A DNA stretch of 64,000 nucleotides, taken from positions 124,001 to 188,000 of the forward strand of contig NZ_JBEWYP010000008.1 in assembly GCF_040566555.1 (NCBI RefSeq), in the 5' to 3' direction. The stretch's first letter is position 1, and each line of letters opens with the position of its first letter. Below are positions 1 to 8,801 of this stretch, piece after piece. Position numbers and translations under genes: made by a program. The notes under the pieces were generated by a model that did not search any database, was not told the origin of the DNA, and saw only the letters and a program-made list of their open reading frames with translations. The stretch is from Sediminicola sp040566555 (lineage in GTDB: Bacteria > Bacteroidota > Bacteroidia > Flavobacteriales > Flavobacteriaceae).

Positions 1-106
1 AATATACAGATTCTGTCATTTTGGTTTCCACAGGATGTACTATTTCTTGGTTTTTACCACAAGAGACCAAAAGCAGTAGACAGGGTATGGCTTTTTTGAA
101 TAGCAT
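1..106 (-). CDS. Partial lipoprotein, possible RND periplasmic adaptor (N-terminus only)
   Basis: Only the first 35 residues are in the window; the gene runs off the left edge. It starts at an ATG (complement of 104-106) six bases after the stop of the M50 protease gene, so the two are probably one operon. The N-terminus is a lipoprotein signal: two Lys, a short Leu-rich core and a LLVSC lipobox with Cys at residue 16. The following stretch, ending in TESVY, resembles the start of Bacteroidota HlyD-type efflux adaptors, but that is a weak inference from a few residues. What is solid is a lipidated envelope protein co-transcribed with the upstream protease. Confidence 0.6.
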   Translation of the reverse strand, partial: MLFKKAIPCLLLLVSCGKNQEIVHPVETKMTESVY

Positions 107-112
107 GGCAGG

Positions 113-1201
113 TTATTGATTTGGATTGGATTTAAGGACAATGAATTCGCTGATATTGGTCATATCAATGGCTCCAACCAATTCATTATTACGTGTGACG
201 GGATAAAAAGTGCTTTTTTCATTCCTTATTTTTTCTAAAACAGTGGTGATTGCTTGTGTTATATCCACAGTTTTAATATCCTTATGCATAACATCCTTGA
301 TCAATATAGATGGATTATTGGCGTTTTTAATAATATCCTTATTGTGTAATACTCCGGCAATTTTATTGTTATCCATGACCACAAAGTCCTTTTCTGTGCT
401 GGCCAATACCGCATTTATCGCTTCTTGGATGGTATCTTGAGGATGAAGCAGGGTAAGTTTCGTAAGCATGGCCTCCTCAACAATATGGCCTTCCAAAATA
501 GATTGGTTTTTTACCATTTGGTTCTCTCCATAGGCCCCTACAAAAATGAACAAGGCTATCAATATTAAAAATGGATTGAAGAAAATCCCGAGCATGAAAA
601 ATAAAACAGCCAATACCTGTCCCAAGCCCGAGGCAATCTCCGTGGCCTTCACCCGGCCCAATTTAAACGCCAAGAGGGCTCGTAATACCCTTCCGCCATC
701 CATGGGAAAGGCAGGGATCATATTAAAGAACACCAGCATAAGATTGGCTAAAAATAGAAATAAGAGTAGGCTTTGAAAACCGGAAGTATCTAAAAATTCC
801 TCCAACCCGGAAGGGTCCATTCCAAGATAGTTTTCAAAGGGAATAAAGAACGATAATAGTATGGCAATCACCACATTTACTGCTGGACCGGCTAGTGCTA
901 CCAACAACTCCTGTCCAGGTTTTTCTGGTATTTTTTCTAAAAGAGCTACCCCTCCAATGGGCAATAACGTTATTTTTTTTGTACCCACCCCAAATCTTTT
1001 GGCTGTAAGCGCATGACCCAATTCATGGAGTACCACACATAAAAATAGAATTAGTATAATTAGTATATTCAATAGTGATGAATTCAGGTTTCCCCCTTTT
1101 TGGATGTCGAGGAATACTACCCAAATCAATAAAAAGGAAAAGGTCCAGTGTATCTCTATTTTTATTCCGGCAATTTTGCCAAGTTGCAGCACTCCTTTCA
1201 T
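113..1201 (-). CDS. Site-2 protease family (M50) membrane metalloprotease with CBS pair
   Basis: A 362-residue polytopic membrane zinc protease of the M50 (site-2 protease) family. The catalytic HELGH is at about residues 59-63 inside a hydrophobic segment, and the third ligand motif NxxPxxPxDGG is at about residues 158-168. About six membrane segments fill residues 10-235, followed by a cytosolic pair of CBS domains (about 240-355) that could sense adenylate nucleotides. Family members cleave transmembrane substrates; the substrate here is unknown. The start is an ATG, and a bidirectional FNR-type box with a TACTTTCA -7 element lies just upstream, shared with divergent pfkB. Co-transcription with the energy-metabolism genes suggests an envelope response to low energy or oxygen (inference). 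Confidence 0.88.
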   Translation of the reverse strand: MKGVLQLGKIAGIKIEIHWTFSFLLIWVVFLDIQKGGNLNSSLLNILIILILFLCVVLHELGHALTAKRFGVGTKKITLLPIGGVALLEKIPEKPGQELLVALAGPAVNVVIAILLSFFIPFENYLGMDPSGLEEFLDTSGFQSLLLFLFLANLMLVFFNMIPAFPMDGGRVLRALLAFKLGRVKATEIASGLGQVLAVLFFMLGIFFNPFLILIALFIFVGAYGENQMVKNQSILEGHIVEEAMLTKLTLLHPQDTIQEAINAVLASTEKDFVVMDNNKIAGVLHNKDIIKNANNPSILIKDVMHKDIKTVDITQAITTVLEKIRNEKSTFYPVTRNNELVGAIDMTNISEFIVLKSNPNQ

Positions 1202-1216
1202 TTAATTTCTTTTTTG

Positions 1217-1290
1217 TGAAAGTAGAGACAACCTAATATTTTAGAAATGACAACCGTCATGTATATCTTCGATGGTTGGGGATACTTTTG
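1217..1290. promoter_or_regulatory. Bidirectional FNR-type box with two -7 elements
   Basis: The palindrome ATGACAACCGTCAT is at 1247-1260 (centre 1253.5). Rightward, a perfect TAnnTTTG element (TACTTTTG, 1283-1290) starts 29.5 bp from the centre toward pfkB. Leftward, TACTTTCA (complement of 1217-1224) starts 29.5 bp from the centre toward the M50 protease. Both spacings put an activator at about -41.5. Binding by the Crp/Fnr protein at 8802-9431 is inferred. Confidence 0.75.
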
Positions 1291-1342
1291 CCCTAGCGAT
1301 AGATTTATATTCCAAAAACAACATCTTACTATTTAGAATCAT

Positions 1343-2287
1343 ATGAAAAGAATATTCACCCTTACTATTAACCCCGCATTGGACAAGAGTACTTCGGTAG
1401 CAGGGGTGCTGCCCTTTAAAAAGCTGCGCTGCCAGGTCCCAAAATATGAGCCGGGAGGCGGAGGTATTAATGTATCCAGGGCAATTAAAAAATTAGGAGG
1501 ATCTTCAGTGGCTATTTATCTTTCTGGCGGACCAACGGGGGAACATATGAAGGAGCTATTGACCAAAGAAGGGATAGCCCAAAAAACCCTGGTGATAGAA
1601 GAATGGACAAGAGAAAATTTGGCAGTGACGGATACAACAAACGAACAACAGTTTCGCTTTGGTATGCCCGGGCCGAAAGTGCAGGATACCGAATGGCAAC
1701 AGGTCCTGAAAGATTTGCCCTTGCTTTTAAATGAAGGAGATTACCTAGTGGCTAGCGGCAGTCTCTCACCAAACATCCCGGTTGATTTTTATGCACGGGT
1801 GGCCAAAATTGCGCTTGAAAAGAAAGCTAAGATGATTTTGGATACTTCTGGTGAAGCTCTGGAGATAGGGGCCAAAGCTGGGGTCTTTTTGTTAAAGCCC
1901 AATTTAGGGGAACTCAGTTCCCTTTGTGGCGTATCACGTATTACCACACAGAACCTGGAAACCTTAGCCCTAAAATTCATAAAGGAGCACAACTGCACAG
2001 TACTGGTGGTCTCCATGGGGCCCAAAGGTGCCATGTTGGTGACATCCAAAGGGAGCGAACATATCCCAGCCCCAACCGTTCAACATGTCAGTAGTATTGG
2101 AGCAGGGGACAGCATGGTCGGTGGAATGGTACTGCGCTTGGCATCCGGTGATTCTCTTGGTGACATGGTCAGATATGGCGTGGCCTGTGGAACAGCAGCT
2201 ACCATGACACCGGGTACACAATTGTGTCAAAAAGAAGATGTAGATAAGTTGTACCAGTGGTTGACACAACAAAAGACCTTTAATTAA
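1343..2287 (+). CDS. pfkB: 6-phosphofructokinase II (PfkB-type sugar kinase)
   Basis: A 314-residue ribokinase-family kinase predicted to phosphorylate fructose 6-phosphate with ATP in glycolysis. It matches E. coli PfkB more closely than FruK from memory: the EPGGGGINVSRAI substrate loop near residue 36, TGEH near 65, the WTRENL and FRFGMPGP segments, SGEALEIG, KPNxxEL and the catalytic GAGDSMVGGM anion hole/base near residue 251. The length is typical. It is preceded by the strongest FNR-type promoter of the window and followed 106 bp later by pta-ackA, suggesting a glycolysis-to-acetate fermentative unit. A tagatose or fructose-1-phosphate kinase activity cannot be excluded by sequence reading. 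Confidence 0.88.
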   Translation: MKRIFTLTINPALDKSTSVAGVLPFKKLRCQVPKYEPGGGGINVSRAIKKLGGSSVAIYLSGGPTGEHMKELLTKEGIAQKTLVIEEWTRENLAVTDTTNEQQFRFGMPGPKVQDTEWQQVLKDLPLLLNEGDYLVASGSLSPNIPVDFYARVAKIALEKKAKMILDTSGEALEIGAKAGVFLLKPNLGELSSLCGVSRITTQNLETLALKFIKEHNCTVLVVSMGPKGAMLVTSKGSEHIPAPTVQHVSSIGAGDSMVGGMVLRLASGDSLGDMVRYGVACGTAATMTPGTQLCQKEDVDKLYQWLTQQKTFN

Positions 2288-2314
2288 TCCCATATTTTCT
2301 AATAATCTATAAAC

Positions 2315-2341
2315 TTGGAGCATAGAATTTTAGTATCTTTT
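2315..2341 (+). promoter_or_regulatory. Possible secondary promoter for pta-ackA
   Basis: TTG at 2315-2317 and TATCTTTT at 2334-2341 are spaced 19 bp, like Bacteroidota -33/-7 elements. No FNR-type palindrome is visible in this 106-bp gap, so pta-ackA may be expressed both by read-through from pfkB and from this weak candidate. Confidence 0.3.
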
Positions 2342-2392
2342 ATGCTGTTGGTGAAAATAAAAACCTAAATAATTTCAAACAGTTGATTACTA

Positions 2393-4486
2393 ATGAGTAA
2401 AGCAATTTATATAGCCACTACTGGTCCCAATAGTGGTAAATCCATCATTTCCTTGGGCCTCATGCAAATGTTATTGGGCAAGGCTGCTAAAGTGGGCTAT
2501 TTTAGGCCTATTATCGATGACTTTCTACCAGGACAAATGGATAATCATATAAAAACAATGATTACCTATTTTGATTTGGAATTAGAGTTCGAGGATGCAT
2601 ATGCCTATACCAGAAGTCAGATTATCCAGAAAAAAAATAAGGGGAAAGAAGATGAGATCATCAGTAAGATAATAGGAAAATATAAAGCTATTGAGGACAG
2701 GTTCGATTTTATGTTGGTTGAGGGGACTGATTTCTCTGGGGAAGACAATATCATAGAATGGGATATTAATGTATTAATGGCCAAAAACCTTGGGATTCCC
2801 ACCATACTTCTTTCTAGCGGTGTAGGGAAAACACTTGAAGATTTAATTGGGAACATACAGATCGCCTATGATTCCTTTAAGGAAAAGGGAGTGGAGGTAT
2901 TGTCCGTAGTGGCAAATAAGGTGGATCCGGACTATTTGGATGCGGTAAAAGAGGGCCTGATAGCAAATCTGCCTTCTGAGGTCTTGGTGAATGTAATACC
3001 ATTAAATCCAGTCTTGGCTAATCCTACGATCAAAGAAATTGTGGAAGAATTGGATGGCAAGGTACTTTTTGGGGAAGCTTATTTAAACAACCAGGCAGGG
3101 TACTTCAGCGTTGGGGCCATGCAATTACGGAATTATTTGACTCATTTAAAAAACAATAGTTTGGTGATAACCCCTGGAGATAGGGCAGATATCATTCTTG
3201 GGGCCCTACAAGCTAACCTTTCCGCCAATTACCCCATGATATCGGGAATAGTGCTCACGGGCGGACTATTACCTGAAGAATCCATTATTAAACTGATCGA
3301 AGGGCTTTCCGAAATTGTCCCCATCATTTCCGTACAAGGAGGCACCTATTCCATTACCAATCGAATAGGGGACATTAGGCCGCGAATGTATGCCGAGAAC
3401 TTACAGAAGATCACCACGTCCATTCACGCTTTTCAGAACTATGTTGAGGTAAATTCCCTGGAAGAAAGGTTAATTACCTTTAAGGCCTCGGGGATCACCC
3501 CTAGGATGTTCCAGTACAATCTGGTCAAAAGAGCCCAATCCATCAAAAAACATATCGTTTTGCCGGAAGGCATGGATGATCGCATTTTGATGGCAACAAA
3601 GGAATTGGTGGACACCAATACGGTGGACATTACTTTGTTGGGCGATCCGAAAGAAATAATAGATAAAATCGCAAGAATGGATTTGGGATTGGACCTAGAA
3701 AAAATTTCTATTGTCTTGCCAACCGAGTCCCCATATTTTGAGGATTATGCCAAAACGTTGTACGAATTGCGCAAACATAAGAACCTTAACTTGGCCATGG
3801 CCCGTGACCTGATGGAGGATCCTTCTTATTTTGGAACCATGATGGTCTATAAGGGACATGCAGACGGGATGGTTTCGGGAGCGGTGAATACCACCCAACA
3901 TACCATTAGACCGGCATTGCAGTTTATCAAGACCAAACCGGGGATTTCTGTGGTATCCTCCGTCTTTTTTATGTGCTTGGAGGATAGGGTCACTGTTTTT
4001 GGCGATTGCGCCATCAACCCTAACCCAACGGCTGAAGAATTGGCCCAGATTACAATTTTATCTGCTGAGACAAGTTTGGCATTTGGGATAGAACCAAAAG
4101 TTGCCATGCTTTCTTATTCCTCCGGTGCCTCTGGAATAGGGGAGGATGTGGATAAGGTAAGGAAGGCTACAGATCTGGTAAAAAAAATGAACCCAGATTT
4201 AAAAATAGAGGGTCCCATACAGTACGATGCCGCCGTGGACAGTAAAGTTGGTAAGACCAAACTACCCGATTCTGAGGTTGCGGGCCAAGCAAGCGTGTTT
4301 ATTTTCCCCGATTTAAATACTGGGAACAATACGTATAAGGCCGTGCAAAGAGAAACAGGAGCCTTGGCCATTGGCCCAGTTTTACAAGGGTTGAACAAGC
4401 CGGTAAATGATTTGAGCCGTGGTTGTACCGTTAATGATATTTTTAACACCGTAGTGATCACTGCCATCCAAGCGCAGGGCCTATAA
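2393..4486 (+). CDS. pta: Phosphate acetyltransferase (long, three-domain type)
   Basis: A 697-residue cytosolic Pta converting acetyl-CoA and phosphate to acetyl phosphate. It has the long architecture: an N-terminal BioD-like P-loop domain (residues about 1-220, with GPNSGKS near residue 11), a middle DRTGG-type regulatory domain (about 225-345), and the C-terminal PTA catalytic domain (about 370-697, with HTIRPALQ, SSVFFM and the SYSSGASG region). The length is typical of the E. coli-type enzyme. It sits 12 bp before ackA and downstream of pfkB; together these produce ATP from pyruvate-derived acetyl-CoA when respiration is limited. Confidence 0.96.
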   Translation: MSKAIYIATTGPNSGKSIISLGLMQMLLGKAAKVGYFRPIIDDFLPGQMDNHIKTMITYFDLELEFEDAYAYTRSQIIQKKNKGKEDEIISKIIGKYKAIEDRFDFMLVEGTDFSGEDNIIEWDINVLMAKNLGIPTILLSSGVGKTLEDLIGNIQIAYDSFKEKGVEVLSVVANKVDPDYLDAVKEGLIANLPSEVLVNVIPLNPVLANPTIKEIVEELDGKVLFGEAYLNNQAGYFSVGAMQLRNYLTHLKNNSLVITPGDRADIILGALQANLSANYPMISGIVLTGGLLPEESIIKLIEGLSEIVPIISVQGGTYSITNRIGDIRPRMYAENLQKITTSIHAFQNYVEVNSLEERLITFKASGITPRMFQYNLVKRAQSIKKHIVLPEGMDDRILMATKELVDTNTVDITLLGDPKEIIDKIARMDLGLDLEKISIVLPTESPYFEDYAKTLYELRKHKNLNLAMARDLMEDPSYFGTMMVYKGHADGMVSGAVNTTQHTIRPALQFIKTKPGISVVSSVFFMCLEDRVTVFGDCAINPNPTAEELAQITILSAETSLAFGIEPKVAMLSYSSGASGIGEDVDKVRKATDLVKKMNPDLKIEGPIQYDAAVDSKVGKTKLPDSEVAGQASVFIFPDLNTGNNTYKAVQRETGALAIGPVLQGLNKPVNDLSRGCTVNDIFNTVVITAIQAQGL

Positions 4487-4498
4487 GAAATTTAGTAT

Positions 4499-5692
4499 AT
4501 GAAAATATTGATATTGAATTCCGGAAGCTCTTCTATCAAATATCAATTGATAGATATGCCTTCAGAGGAAGTTTTATGTAAGGGGTTAGTAGAGAGGATA
4601 GGATCCGAAGAAGCTTTGTTTCAATATAAAACAGCAAAGGTAACCGTTGAGGAAACCTTACAAATAAAAACGCACAAACAAGGATTGCAACTTATAGCTG
4701 AATTGTTGGTTGATTCAAAAAAAGGCATTGTGGGTCAAGCCAACGAAATACAGGTTATTGGGCATAGGGTGGTCCACGGAGGCACCACATTTTCGGCCCC
4801 AACAATGGTGACCCCCTTTGTAAAAGATAAAATAAAAGATCTTTTTGCACTGGCACCATTGCACAATCCCCATAATTGGGAAGGATTGGATCTTGCCGAA
4901 GAAATTTTTCCACAAGCAAAACAAGTTGCCGTCTTTGACACGGCCTTTCATCAAACCTTACCATTAAAGGCCAAGAAGTATGCCATTCCCAATCATTTAT
5001 TTGACGAGCATAAAATACAAGTGTATGGTTTTCATGGAATAAGTCATCAATATGTCTCCAGAACTACCATTAACCATCTGAATAAACCAAAATCCAAAAT
5101 CATATGCATACACCTCGGAAATGGCTGTAGTATCACCGCTGTGGTAGATGGGGTAAGTGTGGATCATAGTTTGGGTTTTACTCCTGCAAACGGACTCATT
5201 ATGGGATCCAGAAGTGGGGACATAGACCATTCCATTATATTTTATTTAGTGGAAACGCTAGGTTATGATCTAAAAGAGGTGAACCGTATGTTGCTCAAGG
5301 ATAGCGGAATGAAGGGCCTTACCGGTTTCAACGATTTAAGGGACGTGCAGGCAGCCGCAGAAAAAGGTGATATTGCTTCCGATCTCGCCCTTGAAATGAA
5401 CGCCTATAGGATCAAAAAATATATAGGGGCATATGCCACGGCAATGAACGGCTTGGATGCCATAGTTTTTACAGCAGGCGTTGGTGAAAATTCAAGTGAA
5501 CTTAGAAAACGGGTATGTACAGGAATGGATTTCTTGGGCATTCTCATGGATGATGGGGCAAATGAAAAAAGAGAAGCAGGAATCCTTGAATTGCATACAT
5601 CTGATTCCCCAGTAAAAATTTTGGTAGTGCCCACTAATGAGGAGCTCGAAATAGCCAAGCAATCCTTTAAATTGGTTTCCCTGATTACATAA
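4499..5692 (+). CDS. ackA: Acetate kinase
   Basis: A 397-residue ASKHA-fold kinase that makes ATP and acetate from acetyl phosphate. Both acetate kinase signatures are visible: LNSGSSSIKYQL at residues about 5-16 and the motif around HGGTTF and the FHGISH segment near residue 178. The adenosine site GNGCSITA, the MGSRSGDID substrate loop and the C-terminal FTAGVGENSSELR motif are also present. The length is standard. It directly follows pta with 12 bp between, so the pair is translated from one message. A promoter for the next gene begins about 95 bp downstream. Confidence 0.97.
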   Translation: MKILILNSGSSSIKYQLIDMPSEEVLCKGLVERIGSEEALFQYKTAKVTVEETLQIKTHKQGLQLIAELLVDSKKGIVGQANEIQVIGHRVVHGGTTFSAPTMVTPFVKDKIKDLFALAPLHNPHNWEGLDLAEEIFPQAKQVAVFDTAFHQTLPLKAKKYAIPNHLFDEHKIQVYGFHGISHQYVSRTTINHLNKPKSKIICIHLGNGCSITAVVDGVSVDHSLGFTPANGLIMGSRSGDIDHSIIFYLVETLGYDLKEVNRMLLKDSGMKGLTGFNDLRDVQAAAEKGDIASDLALEMNAYRIKKYIGAYATAMNGLDAIVFTAGVGENSSELRKRVCTGMDFLGILMDDGANEKREAGILELHTSDSPVKILVVPTNEELEIAKQSFKLVSLIT

Positions 5693-5751
5693 TAGGCCTT
5701 AATTCAGTAGTCTGTTATGCCTCTGACTTTAAGTAAATCCAACGATTTGAT

Positions 5752-5795
5752 ATGATTTTTATCATTTTAAAGACCTTCACTTTAAAATAGCTTTG
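5752..5795 (+). promoter_or_regulatory. FNR-type box plus -7 element for the MgtC-like/patatin operon
   Basis: ATGATTTTTATCAT at 5752-5765 (centre 5758.5) is followed by a perfect -7 element TAGCTTTG at 5788-5795, starting 29.5 bp from the centre. The predicted transcript starts near 5800, leaving about 125 nt of leader before the ATG at 5925. Confidence 0.72.
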
Positions 5796-5924
5796 GTTTT
5801 ATAGGCAATGGTATGAAATTTTTTGTGCTACAGGTTTTTCAAATCGGAAAGACCTAGCCTTTTTATTGTCTTAATAATGGCAGTAAATAACATAGTATAA
5901 ACTCAATTTTAACTTTTAGAACGT

Positions 5925-7220
5925 ATGATGGATGGTTATATCGTGCAAAATGAACTTCTGAAGCTCACCGAGATGGAGTTTTTGTATAGAATGTTGGTAG
6001 CCGCAGGAATTGGTTTTGTTTTGGGATTGGAACGGGAGTTCTCCAAACATTCTGAAAAGGAAGAGATTTTTGCCGGTGTCCGAACGTTTACCATTGTTTC
6101 TCTTTTTGGTTTTATAGCTGCACTATTGAGTTTTGTGTTAAATGAATGGGTATTCGCCATAGGGTTCTTAGGTGTTGTGTTTCTGGTAGGGCTGGCCTAT
6201 TGGATAGATGCCAATAAGGGGAAGACTGGGGGTACCACTGAATTTGCTACTATTTTCACCTATTTGCTGGGTGGGCTCACCCTATTGGGATTCTTAACGG
6301 AAAGCCTTGCATTTATGGTGATTGTTGTTGTCATTTTGTCCCTCAAGATTAAACTAAAAAACATTATTGGCCAGTTGACTCAAGAAGAGATATATGCCTT
6401 TGTCAGATTCGTCGTAATTGGTTTGTTGATTTTACCATTTTTACCCGATAAGGACTATGGGTTGTTCAATGTGATCAATCCCAGAGAAATAGGATGGGTT
6501 GTAGTATTGACCTCTGGTATTGGTTTTGTGGGTTATATCCTTATGAAATTTTTAGGGGCCGATAGGGGAATATTGTTTACAGGTATATTTGGTGGCATGG
6601 TATCCAGTACTGTGGTAACATGGACGTTTTCAAAGAAAAGTAAAGAAGCACCTTCCCTATCCAGTAACTATGCCATGGGTATTTTCGCAGCTGCTACGAT
6701 AATGATCGTTCGGGTTGCTGTTCTTGTTTTTATTTTTAACAAAGGCTTATTGGAAGGATTGATGGTACCTTTATTGGTTTTATTGTTCACAGGACTTGGG
6801 GTTACTTTCTACTTTTACAATAAAAAAAAATCAAAAGAGCGCTTAACTGAATCTCTGCCTCTAGGTCAGCCTCTTAATATTAGGGATGCCCTTTTTTTTG
6901 GGGCTTTATATACAGGAATTTTAATTTTAGTAAGTTACGCCAGTAGTGAATATGGGGATAAGGGAATCTACATTTCAAGTGCTATAAGTGCCTTGACAGA
7001 TATTGATGCGATTACTATTTCCGTATCTAAGTTGGGGGGTGAAACCCTTGCTATATTATCAGCGCAGATAGCCATTATTTTGGCTACATTATCCAATACC
7101 GTAGTAAAAATAGGCCTGGCCTTATGGAATGGTAGCCCTTTATTAAAAAAGTACATACTCCTTGGCTATGGTCTCATATTCATATCCGGCTTGGTAGGCT
7201 TCTTTATCTTGAACAGTTAA
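5925..7220 (+). CDS. MgtC/SapB family membrane protein with DUF4010-type C-terminal half
   Basis: A 431-residue inner-membrane protein with about a dozen hydrophobic segments. The N-terminal half has the MgtC/SapB pattern (GxxLGLEREF near residues 31-40, GVRTF near 51, followed by helical segments). The C-terminal half (about 190-430) resembles DUF4010. In other bacteria MgtC-type proteins modulate F-ATPase activity or ATP and Mg homeostasis; the role here is not proven. Residues 295-307 form a short basic cytosolic loop. It leads a two-gene unit with the patatin gene 35 bp downstream and has its own FNR-type promoter, consistent with energy conservation during oxygen limitation (inference). 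Confidence 0.85.
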   Translation: MMDGYIVQNELLKLTEMEFLYRMLVAAGIGFVLGLEREFSKHSEKEEIFAGVRTFTIVSLFGFIAALLSFVLNEWVFAIGFLGVVFLVGLAYWIDANKGKTGGTTEFATIFTYLLGGLTLLGFLTESLAFMVIVVVILSLKIKLKNIIGQLTQEEIYAFVRFVVIGLLILPFLPDKDYGLFNVINPREIGWVVVLTSGIGFVGYILMKFLGADRGILFTGIFGGMVSSTVVTWTFSKKSKEAPSLSSNYAMGIFAAATIMIVRVAVLVFIFNKGLLEGLMVPLLVLLFTGLGVTFYFYNKKKSKERLTESLPLGQPLNIRDALFFGALYTGILILVSYASSEYGDKGIYISSAISALTDIDAITISVSKLGGETLAILSAQIAIILATLSNTVVKIGLALWNGSPLLKKYILLGYGLIFISGLVGFFILNS

Positions 7221-7254
7221 TATAGTAACGACTAAATTATAAATAGTTTTAATT

Positions 7255-8031
7255 ATGAATATAGGTCTAGTACTGTCCGGTGGCGGGGTTCGTGGAATTG
7301 CACATATAGGGGCTATCAAGGCTTTAGAAGAGATGGGAATACAACCGACCCACATAGCTGGTACAAGTGCCGGTGCCGTTGTAGGAGCGCTCTATGCCGA
7401 AGGCCACTCCTGCGAAGAAATCTTGAAATTTTTTAAAACTGTGGATCTTTTCTCTTTTAATACCTATGCTTTTAGAAAACCTGGTTTTGTAGACTCCGAT
7501 AAATTGTTCGAAGTCTTTAAAAAATACATTCCGCATGATACTTTTGAAGGCCTTAAAAAAAGATTGTTTATTACTGGCACGGATATTTTGGAAGGAACAG
7601 CCAAAGTATTCCATGAGGGTCAACTAATCAAGGCAATTTTGGCTTCAGCTGCTTATCCTGGTGTTTTTACACCGGTAAATATCAGTGGCAGGTATTATGT
7701 AGATGGGGGTATTTTGAACAATTTCCCAATAGATGCAATTCAACAATATTGTGATTTGATCATTGGGGTATATGTGAACCCTTTTGAAAAATTGGAAATA
7801 GCTGATCTCAAACATTCTTATAATGTGATAGATAGGGCCCTTCATATTAAAATGAAGGAAGGACTACTATCAAAATTAGACGCTTGTGATTTGCTGATCA
7901 GTCCCAATACCCTGGTAAATTATGGAACATTTGCTTTCAAAAACGCGGATGTCATTTATGAGATGGGTTATACAGCCGCTAAGGAGGCTATACAATCAGA
8001 AAAAGGAATTCTACTCTTAAATAAGGACTAA
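7255..8031 (+). CDS. Patatin-like phospholipase (RssA-type)
   Basis: A 258-residue patatin-fold lipid acyl hydrolase without a signal peptide. It shows the oxyanion loop GGGVRGIAHIG (about residues 8-18), the nucleophile elbow GTSAG (about 39-43) and the catalytic DGG (about 148-150), forming the Ser-Asp dyad. The length matches the RssA/YchK type rather than the long outer-membrane types. It lies 35 bp after the MgtC-like gene and is likely co-transcribed. The substrate is unknown; membrane phospholipid or neutral lipid remodelling under stress is plausible. It converges on upp, with no clear terminator in the 39-bp gap. Confidence 0.88.
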   Translation: MNIGLVLSGGGVRGIAHIGAIKALEEMGIQPTHIAGTSAGAVVGALYAEGHSCEEILKFFKTVDLFSFNTYAFRKPGFVDSDKLFEVFKKYIPHDTFEGLKKRLFITGTDILEGTAKVFHEGQLIKAILASAAYPGVFTPVNISGRYYVDGGILNNFPIDAIQQYCDLIIGVYVNPFEKLEIADLKHSYNVIDRALHIKMKEGLLSKLDACDLLISPNTLVNYGTFAFKNADVIYEMGYTAAKEAIQSEKGILLLNKD

Positions 8032-8070
8032 GACTTTTCTTTTTGGTAATTATGTTATTGGAGCGTTTGG

Positions 8071-8724
8071 CTACAGTTTTATCCCAAATGAAAGGTCACC
8101 GGCATCACCCAATCCGGGAACAATATAGCCATAGTCATTTAGTTCATCATCAATGGTAGCGATCCATAAATGCGTATTTTCAGGAAAGATGTTTTTGGTA
8201 AAATCAACCCCTTGTTTGGAGCCAATTACCGATACAATATGTATTTCTTTTGGCTTGCCATGACCTTCCATGGCCTTGTACGTGTTTTCCAAGGTTTTGC
8301 CTGTGGCTAGCATGGGATCTATAATGACCAAGGTCTTGTCGGTTAGGGTAGGTGAGGCCAAATATTTTACAACCACCTCAAATACTTCGCCCCCGTTCAA
8401 ATGTTTTCTATAGGCTGAGATAAATGCATTTTCAGCGGTATCAAAATAATTTTGTACACCTTGGTGCAAAGGGAGTCCGGCCCTTAAAACAGCACAAAGA
8501 ACTAGATCATTGGTGGGCAGGGCCATCACTTTGGAACCTAAAGGGGTATTGATGGTTTTGTCGGAATAGACTAAGGTCTTGCTCATTTCGTATCCCAATA
8601 TTTCCCCTATCCGCTCTATGTTCTTTCTAAACCTCATGGAATCCTTTTGTATTTCCTTATCCCTCAACTCTGCTATGAATTGATTTAGAATGGTATTGTT
8701 TTCCCCCAAGTTATGAATGGTCAT
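8071..8724 (-). CDS. upp: Uracil phosphoribosyltransferase
   Basis: A 217-residue type I phosphoribosyltransferase that makes UMP from uracil and PRPP (pyrimidine salvage). The PRPP loop reads IIDPMLATGKT (about residues 136-146), and the C-terminus has the uracil-binding segment with GDAGDLSFG. It is the last gene of a five-gene minus-strand unit (TerB-like, deoC, deoD, crp/fnr, upp), 77 bp after the regulator gene. With DeoC and DeoD it forms a nucleobase and nucleoside recycling set, fitting a state of RNA/DNA turnover without growth. Confidence 0.95.
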   Translation of the reverse strand: MTIHNLGENNTILNQFIAELRDKEIQKDSMRFRKNIERIGEILGYEMSKTLVYSDKTINTPLGSKVMALPTNDLVLCAVLRAGLPLHQGVQNYFDTAENAFISAYRKHLNGGEVFEVVVKYLASPTLTDKTLVIIDPMLATGKTLENTYKAMEGHGKPKEIHIVSVIGSKQGVDFTKNIFPENTHLWIATIDDELNDYGYIVPGLGDAGDLSFGIKL

Positions 8725-8801
8725 GCTGTAAATTATTTAATTTAAAAGTATAATTTTTCAATCAAGTTTAAGAAAGGTAATGGTATTACATATTTTGGCT
8801 A

